From positions 186,001 to 250,000 of the forward strand of contig JACOUT010000018.1 of NCBI GenBank assembly GCA_016177705.1: 64,000 nucleotides of DNA, written 5' to 3'. Under the pieces are notes generated by a model. It ran no database searches and was not told the DNA's origin. It worked only from the letters and a program-made list of their open reading frames with translations. The stretch's first letter is position 1. Each line of letters starts with the position of its first letter. This DNA is from Deltaproteobacteria bacterium (lineage in GTDB: Bacteria; Myxococcota; UBA727; VGSZ01). Positions 43,568 to 53,727 of the stretch are shown here, piece by piece. The position numbers and the translations under genes were made by a program.

Positions 43568-45115
43568 ATGCCGCTTTCGCCCCCCGCCCCTGCCTCCGCC
43601 GACGTCGGCCTCGTCGGCCTCGCCGTCATGGGGCAGAACCTCGTGCTCAACATGGCGGACCACGGCTTCAAGGTCGCGGTTTTCAACCGCACCACCGCCA
43701 CCACGGAGCGCTTCGTCGCCGACAACCCGCCGTCGGTGTTCGGCGCTGGTGGCGGCGGCCTGGTGCCCGCGGCGGACGTCGGCGACTTCGTCCGCTCCAT
43801 CAAGCGACCGCGTCGCATCGTCATCCTCGTGAAGGCCGGCGGCCCAACGGACGCGGTCATCGACGCACTGGTGCCGCACCTCGAACATGGCGACGTGGTG
43901 GTCGATGGCGGTAACGCGCTGTTCACCGACTCCATCCGCCGCGAGGCGGCGCTCGCCGCCAAGGGGCTGTTCTTCATCGGTAGCGGCGTCTCTGGCGGCG
44001 AGGAGGGCGCGCGCTTCGGCCCGTCGCTGATGCCCGGCGGCAAGCCCGAGGCCTGGAAGATTCTCGAGCCGGTGTGGACCGCGTGCGCCGCCAAGGTCGA
44101 CGCCGCGACCGGCAAGCCCCTGCCCGGCGCCGCGCCCGGCAAGCCCGTCGAGGGTGGCGTGCCGTGCACGGCGTACATCGGGCCCGACGGCGCCGGCCAT
44201 TACGTCAAGATGGTGCACAACGGCATCGAGTACGGCGACATGCAGCTCATCTGCGAGGCCTACAGCCTGCTGCGCCACGCGCTCGGCAAGACGCCCGAAC
44301 AGTGCGGCACCATCCTGGCCGAGTGGAACCAGGGGGACCTCGACTCGTTCCTCATCGAAATCTCCGCCGACGTGCTGCGCCAGAAGGACCCGGTGACCGG
44401 CAAGCCCTTCGTCGACGTCGTGCTCGACGCCGCAGGGCAGAAGGGCACCGGCAAGTGGACCAGCGTGAACGCGCTCGACCTTGGCATCCCGGCGCCGTCG
44501 GTCGCCGAGGCGGTGTTCGCGCGCTGCATCTCGGCCCAGAAGGACGAGCGGGTGCGCGCGAGCAAGGCGCTCGCCGGCCCGAGCGGCGCCGCCGGCATCA
44601 CCGTCGACGTCGACGCGGTGCGAGACGCGCTCTACTGCTCCAAGCTCTGCTGCTATGCGCAGGGCTTCGCGCTCTACCGCGCGGCCTCCGAGCACTACCG
44701 CTGGAACCTCGACCTGGCGCAGATCGCGCAGATCTTCCGCGGCGGCTGCATCATCCGCGCGCGCTTCCTGCAGAAGATCACCGAGGCGTACCGCAACAAC
44801 CCCAAGCTCGAGAACCTGCTGCTCGACCCGTACTTCGCGGGCAAGGTGGCGGGCGCACAGGCCAACTGGCGCAAGGTGGTGGCGCGCGCCGCGCTCGACG
44901 GCACGCCGGTACCGGTGTTCTCTTCAGCGCTGTCGTACTTCGACAGCTATCGGAGCGAGACGCTGCCCGCCAACCTGCTGCAAGCGCAGCGCGACTACTT
45001 CGGTGCGCACTTGTACGAGCGCATCGACGCGCCGCGCGGCGAGCAGTTCCACATCGACTGGCCCGATCCCAAGCGGCCGCAGCTCAAGGCGAGCGAGCTC
45101 GGCATGAGCCGCTAG
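43568..45115 (+). CDS. gnd: 6-phosphogluconate dehydrogenase, decarboxylating
   Basis: A 515-residue 6-phosphogluconate dehydrogenase, the third oxidative pentose phosphate enzyme, giving ribulose-5-phosphate, CO2 and NAD(P)H. The Rossmann motif is GLVGLAVMGQNLVLNMADHG, the substrate site is FIGSGVSGGEEGARFGPSLMPGG and the catalytic region is KMVHNGIEYGDMQLICEAY (each quoted in part or whole). The protein is about 40 residues longer than E. coli Gnd, partly because of an insert ATGKPLPGAAPGKPVEGG near residue 180. GGGAG before the ATG supports the start. It completes a cluster with zwf, opcA and pgl. Confidence 0.96.
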   Translation: MPLSPPAPASADVGLVGLAVMGQNLVLNMADHGFKVAVFNRTTATTERFVADNPPSVFGAGGGGLVPAADVGDFVRSIKRPRRIVILVKAGGPTDAVIDALVPHLEHGDVVVDGGNALFTDSIRREAALAAKGLFFIGSGVSGGEEGARFGPSLMPGGKPEAWKILEPVWTACAAKVDAATGKPLPGAAPGKPVEGGVPCTAYIGPDGAGHYVKMVHNGIEYGDMQLICEAYSLLRHALGKTPEQCGTILAEWNQGDLDSFLIEISADVLRQKDPVTGKPFVDVVLDAAGQKGTGKWTSVNALDLGIPAPSVAEAVFARCISAQKDERVRASKALAGPSGAAGITVDVDAVRDALYCSKLCCYAQGFALYRAASEHYRWNLDLAQIAQIFRGGCIIRARFLQKITEAYRNNPKLENLLLDPYFAGKVAGAQANWRKVVARAALDGTPVPVFSSALSYFDSYRSETLPANLLQAQRDYFGAHLYERIDAPRGEQFHIDWPDPKRPQLKASELGMSR

Positions 45116-45126
45116 CGCGTAGCGCT

Positions 45127-45156
45127 CCCGTGCCCGTGCCCGTGCCCGTGCCCGTG
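45127..45156 (+). repeat. Five tandem CCCGTG hexamers over the start region
   Basis: Five perfect CCCGTG units create five in-frame GTG codons (45130, 45136, 45142, 45148, 45154), each a possible start. Slippage would add or remove Val-Pro pairs without shifting the frame. Confidence 0.8.
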
Positions 45157-45795
45157 CCCGCCCCTCGCGCCTTCGGCGCGGCGTTGCTCGTTGTCACGGT
45201 GGCCGCCTGCGCGAGCGCCCCCGGCTTTCGCCCTGCTGCACCCGAGCTAGGCAGCGCCGTCGTCGAAGCGGGCGTCGGCCCACACGTCGCCTTTGGCCGT
45301 CAGGACATGGCCGTGGGCACGAGCGCCTGGGTGACCGGCCAGGTGAGCGACGGTGTATCGCTGTTCGTGCGCGGCTCGGCGGCAGACTTCTTCTCGTACC
45401 AAGGTGATCAACAGCCGCTCGACGACGTGCTGGCGAGCGGCGGCGGCGGCGTCCGCTGGACGGCGCGCTACCTGCCGCACCTGGTGCTCGGCGCCGAGGG
45501 GAGCGTCGAGTACGAGCACCGCACCGGACCGAACGCCGAACAGATCGTCATCGTCACCGCGGGCATGCCCGTCGCAGAAGAGGCGGCGGCCGGCATCTGG
45601 GCCTACACGAACGTGCAGCTCGGCATCGCGGTGCCGCTCGTCGAGGACGCGCGCGGCCCGTTCTTCGGCTACGCCGAGGTGCCGCTCGGGCTCGCCTGGC
45701 AGCCCACGCCATGGCTCGTCGTCCTTGGCGAGGGCGGCCTGTTCCTGCCGCTCGCCGGCGGCTACGGGGCCGTCGCGGTGGCGTTCCGCCTGTAG
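45130..45795 (+). CDS. Outer-membrane-type lipoprotein, unknown function
   Basis: Up to 221 residues, beginning with a Val-Pro repeat and a hydrophobic signal ending in the lipobox VTVAAC (Cys27 if the first GTG is used). The mature part has alternating hydrophobic strands separated by turns (GVRWTARYLPHLVLGAEGSVEYEHR, PFFGYAEVPLGLAWQPTPWLVVLGEGGLFLP, in parts), consistent with a small outer-membrane-like beta barrel or lipocalin-type fold. I cannot name a family. The start is uncertain among five GTG codons created by a hexamer repeat, and no ribosome site is clear. The gene follows gnd by 14 bases. Confidence 0.6.
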   Translation: MPVPVPVPVPAPRAFGAALLVVTVAACASAPGFRPAAPELGSAVVEAGVGPHVAFGRQDMAVGTSAWVTGQVSDGVSLFVRGSAADFFSYQGDQQPLDDVLASGGGGVRWTARYLPHLVLGAEGSVEYEHRTGPNAEQIVIVTAGMPVAEEAAAGIWAYTNVQLGIAVPLVEDARGPFFGYAEVPLGLAWQPTPWLVVLGEGGLFLPLAGGYGAVAVAFRL

Positions 45796-45878
45796 GTGCG
45801 TGCGCGACGCCGGACGACCCGCTCCGACATGCCCTCCACCGCCCTGTCTCGAAAGCTCGCGCCGAGGCGGGGCTCGTC

Positions 45879-45884
45879 TACACT
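45879..45884 (+). promoter_or_regulatory. Possible -10 element of a leaderless transcript
   Basis: TACACT lies six bases before the ATG at 45891 with no ribosome site between them. Confidence 0.45.
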
Positions 45885-45890
45885 TCGGCC

Positions 45891-47735
<1,845 letters not shown>

Positions 47736-47738
<3 letters not shown>

Positions 47739-47861
47739 CGGGTCGCTGAGAAGGCATCTGCGGCGTTGGCTTCGTCGCTCGCTCGCTCGCGACGCGTACG
47801 CGGGTACGCTTGCTCGCTCGCTCCTCGCCGCCTTGCAGCTGCGCTTCTCAGCAACCCGCTA
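47736..47861. repeat. Large imperfect palindromic element (REP/MITE-like)
   Basis: A 126-base element whose ends are inverted copies of each other: TAGCGGGTCGCTGAGAAG at the left and the reverse complement of TAGCGGGTTGCTGAGAAG at the right. The middle contains short stems, including GCGTAC-GCGG-GTACGC and CGTCGC/GCGACG, and runs of GCTCGC/GAGCGA. It fills almost the whole gap between the surface lipoprotein and the SCP2-like gene, and its first three bases are the lipoprotein stop codon. It has no coding capacity and looks like a mobile palindromic repeat. Whether other copies exist cannot be judged from this window. Confidence 0.75.
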
Positions 47862-47877
47862 GGTCGCGCGTCGACGC

Positions 47878-48225
47878 TCAGCTGGCGCGCGCGGCGATCT
47901 TGCCGATGGCCTCGGCCAACTTGGCGATGGCCACCGCCTCGCCTGCCAGGTGCAGTCGCTGCGTGACCAGGCCGTCGGCCGGCGACATGCGACCCTCGAC
48001 CAGCGCCACGAAGTCGCGCTCCTGGGCGCGCACCAGCGCCGCGAACTTGGGCGCCTTGGGGCCGGCCATGGTGACGGTCTTCTGCGAGAAGTCGACCCAC
48101 CAGACGGCCCCGCCGTCGCCCTCGATGGTGAACTCGACGACGCCCTTGAGGTCGGCAGGCGGCGCCGCCTTGAGCAGGGTGGGCAACTGCTTCTCGAAGA
48201 ACTGGCGGGAGGTGAGCTGGTACAT
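47878..48225 (-). CDS. SCP2 sterol-transfer-like small protein
   Basis: A 115-residue protein resembling the SCP2 sterol-carrier domain: VVEFTIEGDGGAVWWVDFSQKTVTMA followed by FAALVRAQERDFVALVEGRMSPADGLVTQRLHLAGEAVAIAKLAEAI (quoted in parts) shows the strand-rich first half and the helical lipid-binding tail with the G-x-M-x-P/A-x-x-x-x-x-x-x-x-x-G-D/E pattern. SCP2 domains bind lipids or other hydrophobic ligands. It is the last gene of a four-gene operon, starting 11 bases after the dikinase-like gene's stop. The ATG at 48225 is preceded by a purine-poor stretch, but the family N-terminus (fFekqLPtLL) begins there. Confidence 0.75.
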   Translation of the reverse strand: MYQLTSRQFFEKQLPTLLKAAPPADLKGVVEFTIEGDGGAVWWVDFSQKTVTMAGPKAPKFAALVRAQERDFVALVEGRMSPADGLVTQRLHLAGEAVAIAKLAEAIGKIAARAS

Positions 48226-48236
48226 GGTGGTGCTCG

Positions 48237-51200
48237 CTACTTGTCCATCAGGATGACGCGGGCCTGCACGATCATCCACTCGCCGTTGACGCGCGCGACC
48301 TCCATGTCGACGGCGTGGCCCTTGTCCTTCTCGATGACCTCGTTGAAGTATTTCTCGGTCTCGAGGACGATGGTGCGGAGCTTCTGCATGTCGGCGTCGG
48401 TCACCTTGGTGCCCATGACGTCGACCGCGCTGCCACCCTCCTCACCGTTGGTGATCTTCACCTCGAGCTTGCCTTGGTGGATCACGCCCTCGGTGGTCTT
48501 GCCGCCCTCGACACCGCCGCCGAAGCCGTGCACGAGCTGGAAGGTGACGTCGCCGCGCGCGCCGTTCTCGATGTCGCGCGAGATCATGACGCCGGAGATG
48601 TCCGGCTCGAGGCAGTGCTGCACCGCCACGGTGGGGCCGATGAACGGCAGGTAGAACTGCTCGGCGACGTTGTTCTCGACCGGCTCCGGCATCCAGGTTG
48701 ACTCGAGCACACCGGCGACGCCGATCAGGCGCGCTACCGGGCTGTGCAGATGGTGATAGGACTCGTACTGGCCGGCGCCCGACTTGCCGGGGCGGTCTTC
48801 ACCGGTGAACGACGAGCGGGCAATCCAGCTATCGGACCCGGCCAGCGTCGCGCTGCGATTGAGCCCCTCGTAGAGCTTCTTGCCGGTGTCGGTCAGCTCC
48901 CGCGGCACCACCCGCAGCTCCTTGGGCAGCGGGTCGCCCTTCTTCAGGCCGTTCAGCTCGCGTAGCGCCTCGACCGTGGTGTTGTACTTGACCGTCAGCG
49001 TGGCAAGCGTGTCGCCCTCGACGACGGCGTGCTTGACCTCGGGGAGATCCTTGACCCACAGCTTGACCAGGCCGTCCAGCGTCGCGTGCTGCAGGTTCTC
49101 GATCGTCTGCGCACGGTACTGACGGTCCGTGTAGAACGCGCTGTTCAGGTAGTGGTTCGGGTTGGTCTCCTTGGTGCCGTCGGCGTTGACCGAGCCGATC
49201 TTCGGGTCTTGCGCCCACACCGCGGTCCACAGCTCGTCGAGCGTCTTGCCGGTCTTCGGGTCGATGGCCTCTTTGAGCGCGTCCTTGATGTCCGCCGGCG
49301 TGACCTCGGAGCCCTTGGGCACGTGCTTGCCCAAGACCGGGTGCGCGCCGAGCAACGCGAGCACGGTGCCCTTCTCGCCCGCAAGGTGGCGCGCGTGGAT
49401 GCCGAGCGTGGCCAGCTCCTCGAAGGTGGGTGTGTGCGAGACGCCGCGCACCTGCTCCTGCGGGATGAACAGCTCGACCTGGCGGGTCTTGCGCTTCTCG
49501 TTGATGATCGCCTCGTGCTTGGCGGCGATCTCGAATGCCGTCCCCTCGGAAGTGGGCTTGATATAGCTGACGGAGCGGTTGACGCCCGGGCGCAGCTTCT
49601 CGATGGCGGCCTCGATGGAAGCGGGGTCGCCCACCTTGGCGCCGGGAATCAGGCCGTCCTCCACCGCCTTCTGCAGCGTCATCATGCGGAAGTTGCCGCC
49701 GCTGTCGTCGACGTAGACGCCGCCTTCCTTGCCGGCGTTCTGGAAGAACTCGCTGTATTTCGTGCGCAGGTCCGGCAGCGCCGCCACCGGGATGCCGTTG
49801 TTCATCGCGTACATGTTCAGGTGGCTGTTGCCGCCGGGCGCGTGCGCCGAGTCGACGAACAGGCCACCGACCGCGACCATCTTCTTCTCTTCGAGCTTGT
49901 AGAGCACGGCGAGCTGGTCCTTGGAGGTGCCCATCTTGGCCAGCTCTTTGGCGCTCTCGGCGAACACCACCGAGGTGAACACCACCGGGCCGACGCCGTT
50001 CAGCACGCGCATGCCCTCGACGTTCTCGATGCTGCGCGCGCTGATCTTCTCCTTCAGCCCGACCGTCATGCCCTTCTGGGCGAGCGCGGTCACGTAGTGA
50101 AGCGGGCTCTCCTTGGCGAGCTGATCCATGAACTGCGGATCGAGCTTGATGTTGGCGGCCGCCAGCGACGGCGTGCGGCTGTCGAAGAAGGAGCGCGTGT
50201 TCTGCGTGACCACCGCCGAGGCGACATACACGCGCGACATCAGCTCGCGGTACTGGTCCTCGCCGATCTTGCCGCCGGCGAGCGCCTTGTCGACCTCCGC
50301 GAGCAAGACGCCGAGCCCTTCGCCCTTGCCAGCCGCGGGGTCCTTGGGATCGACGATGTGCTCGAGGCCCATGGCCACCGCGGAGCGCAGGCCGGTCTGC
50401 ACCGCGAGCAGGCACTCGGCGCGCTCGGCGTCGGTCTTGACGTTGCCGATGCGGTCGACGGTGCCGCCGAGCTCCTCATTGGTCAGTCGGTTGAGCTGCG
50501 CGTCGAGCTTGATGAGCTCGATGCGCTCGTAGCCGGTCTTGGCGCCGATGATGGCGTCGCGCAGGGCCACCCGCGCCTCGCCGAGGTCGCGCAGCGTGCC
50601 CGCCGTGTTGCCCTTGCCCATCTGCACGATGACATCGGCTACCTCGCCCCAGGCGTCGCCGGCGCGGAACAGGTCGCGTTGCAGCGTCTCGGCCGAGGGG
50701 CGCGAGTCGACCACCACCCGGTACAGGTGCGCGGTCAGCGAGAGGAACTTCTCGGTGTCGTGCTCGATCTTCTGGGTGCACTTGGACGCGATCACGTCGC
50801 GCAGCTTGTCGGCGAACTGCGCGTTGTCGACGGTGGCGAGCTCGCCGAAGCCCTCGAGGCCCGGGTTCTTCTTGAGCAGCTTGTCGACGTCGGCGCGCGC
50901 CTTGGCGACGTCGCCGCCGCGCGCGGTCTCCATCGCCTCCACCAGCGTGACGAAGCTCTCGGCGCGCAGCTTCGCGTCGCCCGCCGGCAGCATGGTAGTG
51001 CCGAGAAAGTTGGCGATGTGCTTGGGCGTGTCGCGCGAGAAGTTGTGGTGGATCGCCTCGTAGGGCGACTCGTCGTTCGACTTGGTGAACGAATACAGGC
51101 GCGCCATCTCGGCGACGGTGTTGCGCGCGTCGAAGATGCTGTTGACCGAGCTGGTCGGGTGGCTGGCGATGACGGCCGAGACCAGTGCCAGCTCGCGCAT

Positions 51201-51986
51201 CTTGGTCGGATCGTTGGCGTCGAGGTCGGCGGCTGCGGCAAGCATTCGCTGCTCGGCCACCAGGACCGTACCGACGCGGTCGATACGGTTGTTCTGGTAG
51301 TCGATCTTGGTGCCGGCCGTGTCCACGCGGCCACGGAACTGCAGCAGGATGTCGGCGAGCGCCGCCGCGCGCTTCTCGGGGTCCTTGATGTTGACGGCGG
51401 CGAGCACGCTGTTGTCGCCCGCGTCGACTATCTTGGCCTGGCCAGTCTCGAACGACGCAGCCTTGGTCTCGGCGCGCTTGACGCGCGTCGAGAACTCGGT
51501 CTGGATGTAGCTCGAGGCGCCGTAGCCCTCGGCGCGGTTCCACGAGAACTGGTTGCTGCCCTGCTGCGTGTAGTCCTTGCGCTCGGCGTCCATCAGCCAG
51601 GCGATGTCGTCGGGCACGCGGCCGCCGATGGCCTTGACCTGCTCGAGGTCGACGAACTGCTTGGACTTCTCCGCGATCAACAGGCTCATGGCCGAGCGGC
51701 GAGCGGTGACGCGCGGGTCACCCTCGCCGTTGATGGCCTCGGCCTCGCCCTTGACGTCCTTGAACTGCGTGACGACGTCGATGGCCTTGAGCGCCGTCTG
51801 CTTGGCGATCTCGTCGCGCTGCGCCTGCGTGACCGTCACGTTGGCTTCGGCGACGCTGGTCGTCACCACGCCTTTGGTCTCGGCCTGCTCGACCGGTGCC
51901 TCCGGTGCCTCCGACGCGCCGCCGGTTTGGCGGCGCGTACCGGTCGAGCCAGTGGACGTGCTGGGATCGTTGCGTCGGATGGGCAT
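48237..51986 (-). CDS. Large dikinase-like protein: His domain, LysM, C-terminal PPDK ATP-grasp
   Basis: A 1249-residue protein with no named family that I know. Residues 1-45 are low-complexity (Ser/Thr/Ala/Glu). About 50-640 is a long helical region without recognised motifs. About 660-765 resembles the swivelling phosphohistidine domain of PEP-utilising enzymes, with GGNSHLNMYAMNNGIPVAAL and the putative phosphorylated His722. About 985-1028 is a LysM module (VVEGDTLATLTVKYNTTVEALRELNGL). About 1052-1249 is the pyruvate phosphate dikinase/PEP synthase ATP-grasp domain: WIARSSFTGEDRPGKSGAGQY, TVAVQHCLEPDISGVMISRD and DMEVARVNGEWMIVQARV. The order His domain then ATP-grasp is that of plant glucan water dikinases, the reverse of PEP synthase. 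It likely moves a phosphate from ATP through His722 to an unknown acceptor. No signal peptide is visible. Confidence 0.75.
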   Translation of the reverse strand: MPIRRNDPSTSTGSTGTRRQTGGASEAPEAPVEQAETKGVVTTSVAEANVTVTQAQRDEIAKQTALKAIDVVTQFKDVKGEAEAINGEGDPRVTARRSAMSLLIAEKSKQFVDLEQVKAIGGRVPDDIAWLMDAERKDYTQQGSNQFSWNRAEGYGASSYIQTEFSTRVKRAETKAASFETGQAKIVDAGDNSVLAAVNIKDPEKRAAALADILLQFRGRVDTAGTKIDYQNNRIDRVGTVLVAEQRMLAAAADLDANDPTKMRELALVSAVIASHPTSSVNSIFDARNTVAEMARLYSFTKSNDESPYEAIHHNFSRDTPKHIANFLGTTMLPAGDAKLRAESFVTLVEAMETARGGDVAKARADVDKLLKKNPGLEGFGELATVDNAQFADKLRDVIASKCTQKIEHDTEKFLSLTAHLYRVVVDSRPSAETLQRDLFRAGDAWGEVADVIVQMGKGNTAGTLRDLGEARVALRDAIIGAKTGYERIELIKLDAQLNRLTNEELGGTVDRIGNVKTDAERAECLLAVQTGLRSAVAMGLEHIVDPKDPAAGKGEGLGVLLAEVDKALAGGKIGEDQYRELMSRVYVASAVVTQNTRSFFDSRTPSLAAANIKLDPQFMDQLAKESPLHYVTALAQKGMTVGLKEKISARSIENVEGMRVLNGVGPVVFTSVVFAESAKELAKMGTSKDQLAVLYKLEEKKMVAVGGLFVDSAHAPGGNSHLNMYAMNNGIPVAALPDLRTKYSEFFQNAGKEGGVYVDDSGGNFRMMTLQKAVEDGLIPGAKVGDPASIEAAIEKLRPGVNRSVSYIKPTSEGTAFEIAAKHEAIINEKRKTRQVELFIPQEQVRGVSHTPTFEELATLGIHARHLAGEKGTVLALLGAHPVLGKHVPKGSEVTPADIKDALKEAIDPKTGKTLDELWTAVWAQDPKIGSVNADGTKETNPNHYLNSAFYTDRQYRAQTIENLQHATLDGLVKLWVKDLPEVKHAVVEGDTLATLTVKYNTTVEALRELNGLKKGDPLPKELRVVPRELTDTGKKLYEGLNRSATLAGSDSWIARSSFTGEDRPGKSGAGQYESYHHLHSPVARLIGVAGVLESTWMPEPVENNVAEQFYLPFIGPTVAVQHCLEPDISGVMISRDIENGARGDVTFQLVHGFGGGVEGGKTTEGVIHQGKLEVKITNGEEGGSAVDVMGTKVTDADMQKLRTIVLETEKYFNEVIEKDKGHAVDMEVARVNGEWMIVQARVILMDK

Positions 51987-52024
51987 GGTTGCTCGCGGTT
52001 ACGAGACGACTCGTGCTCGTTGGT

Positions 52025-53470
52025 CTAGTGCTCGTTGTTCCACTGCGTCTGGCTGACGTGCGTCGCCGCGCGGCTCAGGTTCTGCTCGGAGAACTGGGTC
52101 GTGTGGTTCTCGACGCTGATCGAGCCGTCCATCATCACGTCGTTCGGCTTGAGCTTCGCGTTCGACGCGAAGTTCTCGAGCTGGCCCGGGTGACGATCGC
52201 CCATGCGCCCGCCGTACGCGGAGTCGGCGCTGACGTTCACCTGTCCCCACGTGCGGTCGATGATGTACAGCTCCGTCGAGGGGCGGTACTGCACGTGCAC
52301 CCAGCCGTGGTCGGAGCCGCCGAAGTGCGGCTGGCCGCCGCGCGGCACGTCGCGGTAGCAGGTGCCGTCGATGAACTGGGTGTCGAAGCCGAGCGCCTTG
52401 GTGAACGGCTGCAGCATCGCGAACATCACCGAGGCCTGCTCACGGCACATGCCGATGCCACGCACCGCGGCCTGGCCGCAATCCGTGTGGTGCTTGCGCC
52501 CACGCGCCGACAGCTGCTCGGGCGTGCCCGACGGGTACTTCATGTCGATGACGTCGTGGATGATCTGCAGGCACTGCTTCTGCACTTCAACCATCTTCTC
52601 GCCCGAGCGGCCGCGCCCGAACAGCGCGCCGATGGCGCCGCCTGCGGTCTCGACCTTCGGCTTGGTGAAGTCGAGCTTGGCGACCAGGTCCTCCATCTTG
52701 ATGGCGGCCTCGGCGACCTTGGCCTTCATCAGGGGCGAGTTGTAGTCGGCGACGTTCTGCCACCAGTCGGACACCACGTAGCCGGTGCCGTACTGCGTGC
52801 GCACCTTGCGGCAGGTCTCGAGGTCGACGGGCTGGTTGAGCGCGTAGATGTCGGTCTTCGGCACCTTGAGCGGCTCGTTCTTGCCGTCCACCTTGACGAG
52901 AAACTTGTCGCCCTCTTCGCCGACCAGCACGGCGCGGTAGGTCACCGCGGTGGTGCCGCCCTCCTTGTAAGCGAGGAACGCGGAGCGCGGCCCGTCGATG
53001 TTCGGGTCGATGGTGGTCTTGACCATCACCTGGCGGCCCGGGATGTAGCGGGCGACGCTCTCGAGCAGCTCGATGTTGCGCGGCGCGGTGGTCCACAGCC
53101 CCGACGCGACGAACGAGTCGGCGCCGGCGGCGGGGTTGATGGCCGGCAGCGCCGAGAAGAGCGCGAGCGCCTTGGCCTGCAGCTCCTTGTCGACGGTCGG
53201 CTGGCCATAGCCGATGGCGGCGTCATAGTAGGCGTTCAGCTTGCCCTGCTTGATGACGTTCTTCAGCTCCTTGACCGCGGCCTTCTGCGCCTCGGGGATC
53301 TCGAGCATGTTGACCTGGCCGACGGCGCCCGCCTGCGACAGCGGCCGCACCTCGGTGACCTGGTTGGTGCTCGTGACGTTGCCGGTGCCGGTGACGTTGC
53401 CGGTCTCGTTGCCGCCCTGGTTGATGCGGACGCCGACGCCGGGGAACTTGGGATCGTTTTGGATGGGCAT
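52025..53470 (-). CDS. Transglutaminase-like (Cys-His-Asp) protein
   Basis: A 481-residue protein whose C-terminal half has the transglutaminase/papain-like catalytic pattern: Cys342 in GIGMCREQASVMFAML, His388 in GSDHGWVHVQY and Asp405 in LYIIDRTWG. This fold includes amide-forming, amide-cleaving and peptidase enzymes. The N-terminal half is not recognised; it contains a short Gly-Asn-Val-Thr repeat (TGNVTGTGNVTST). The first residues, MPIQNDPK, echo MPIRRNDPS at the start of the downstream dikinase-like protein. The two genes are 38 bases apart and probably co-transcribed. The ATG at 53470 follows the stop of the small upstream gene by two bases. No signal peptide is seen. A role in modifying the same target as the dikinase is an inference. 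Confidence 0.72.
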   Translation of the reverse strand: MPIQNDPKFPGVGVRINQGGNETGNVTGTGNVTSTNQVTEVRPLSQAGAVGQVNMLEIPEAQKAAVKELKNVIKQGKLNAYYDAAIGYGQPTVDKELQAKALALFSALPAINPAAGADSFVASGLWTTAPRNIELLESVARYIPGRQVMVKTTIDPNIDGPRSAFLAYKEGGTTAVTYRAVLVGEEGDKFLVKVDGKNEPLKVPKTDIYALNQPVDLETCRKVRTQYGTGYVVSDWWQNVADYNSPLMKAKVAEAAIKMEDLVAKLDFTKPKVETAGGAIGALFGRGRSGEKMVEVQKQCLQIIHDVIDMKYPSGTPEQLSARGRKHHTDCGQAAVRGIGMCREQASVMFAMLQPFTKALGFDTQFIDGTCYRDVPRGGQPHFGGSDHGWVHVQYRPSTELYIIDRTWGQVNVSADSAYGGRMGDRHPGQLENFASNAKLKPNDVMMDGSISVENHTTQFSEQNLSRAATHVSQTQWNNEH

Positions 53471-53472
53471 GT

Positions 53473-53727
53473 TCAGGCGTCCTTGGGGATGAAGCCGGTG
53501 TGCTTGAGGCCCGCGACCTCACCGACGGTGAGCTGCGTGACCCAGTAGGTGTTGGTGGCGGCGAGCGCGTCAGTCTTCTTCAGGTCGGGGATGAGCGCGG
53601 ACGCCTCCGCCTCGCTCTTGGCCCAGCGCCGGATGTAGGGCTTGCCCTCAGACTCAGAGTGGACTGCCCACAGCTTGGACGGCTTGACTGCCGCCTCGGG
53701 GTCGAAATTCTCGATGAAGTCAGCCAA
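53473..53727 (-). CDS. Small acidic protein heading the dikinase operon, unknown
   Basis: An 84-residue protein beginning MADFIENFDPEAAV, with KLWAVHSESEGKPYIRRWAKSEAEASALIPDL in the middle (in part). It has no membrane segment, no cysteine and no family that I recognise. It starts with TTG at 53727, supported by an excellent AGGAGGT site seven bases upstream, so the rare start codon is convincing. It may lower translation initiation. It is the first gene of the operon that continues with the transglutaminase-like, dikinase-like and SCP2-like genes. Being small and first, it could be a substrate, a carrier or a regulator for the two enzymes. Confidence 0.65.
   Translation of the reverse strand: MADFIENFDPEAAVKPSKLWAVHSESEGKPYIRRWAKSEAEASALIPDLKKTDALAATNTYWVTQLTVGEVAGLKHTGFIPKDA

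Noticed and set aside
45127..45156. Phase-variation repeat
   Set aside because: The unit is six bases, so gain or loss does not shift the reading frame.
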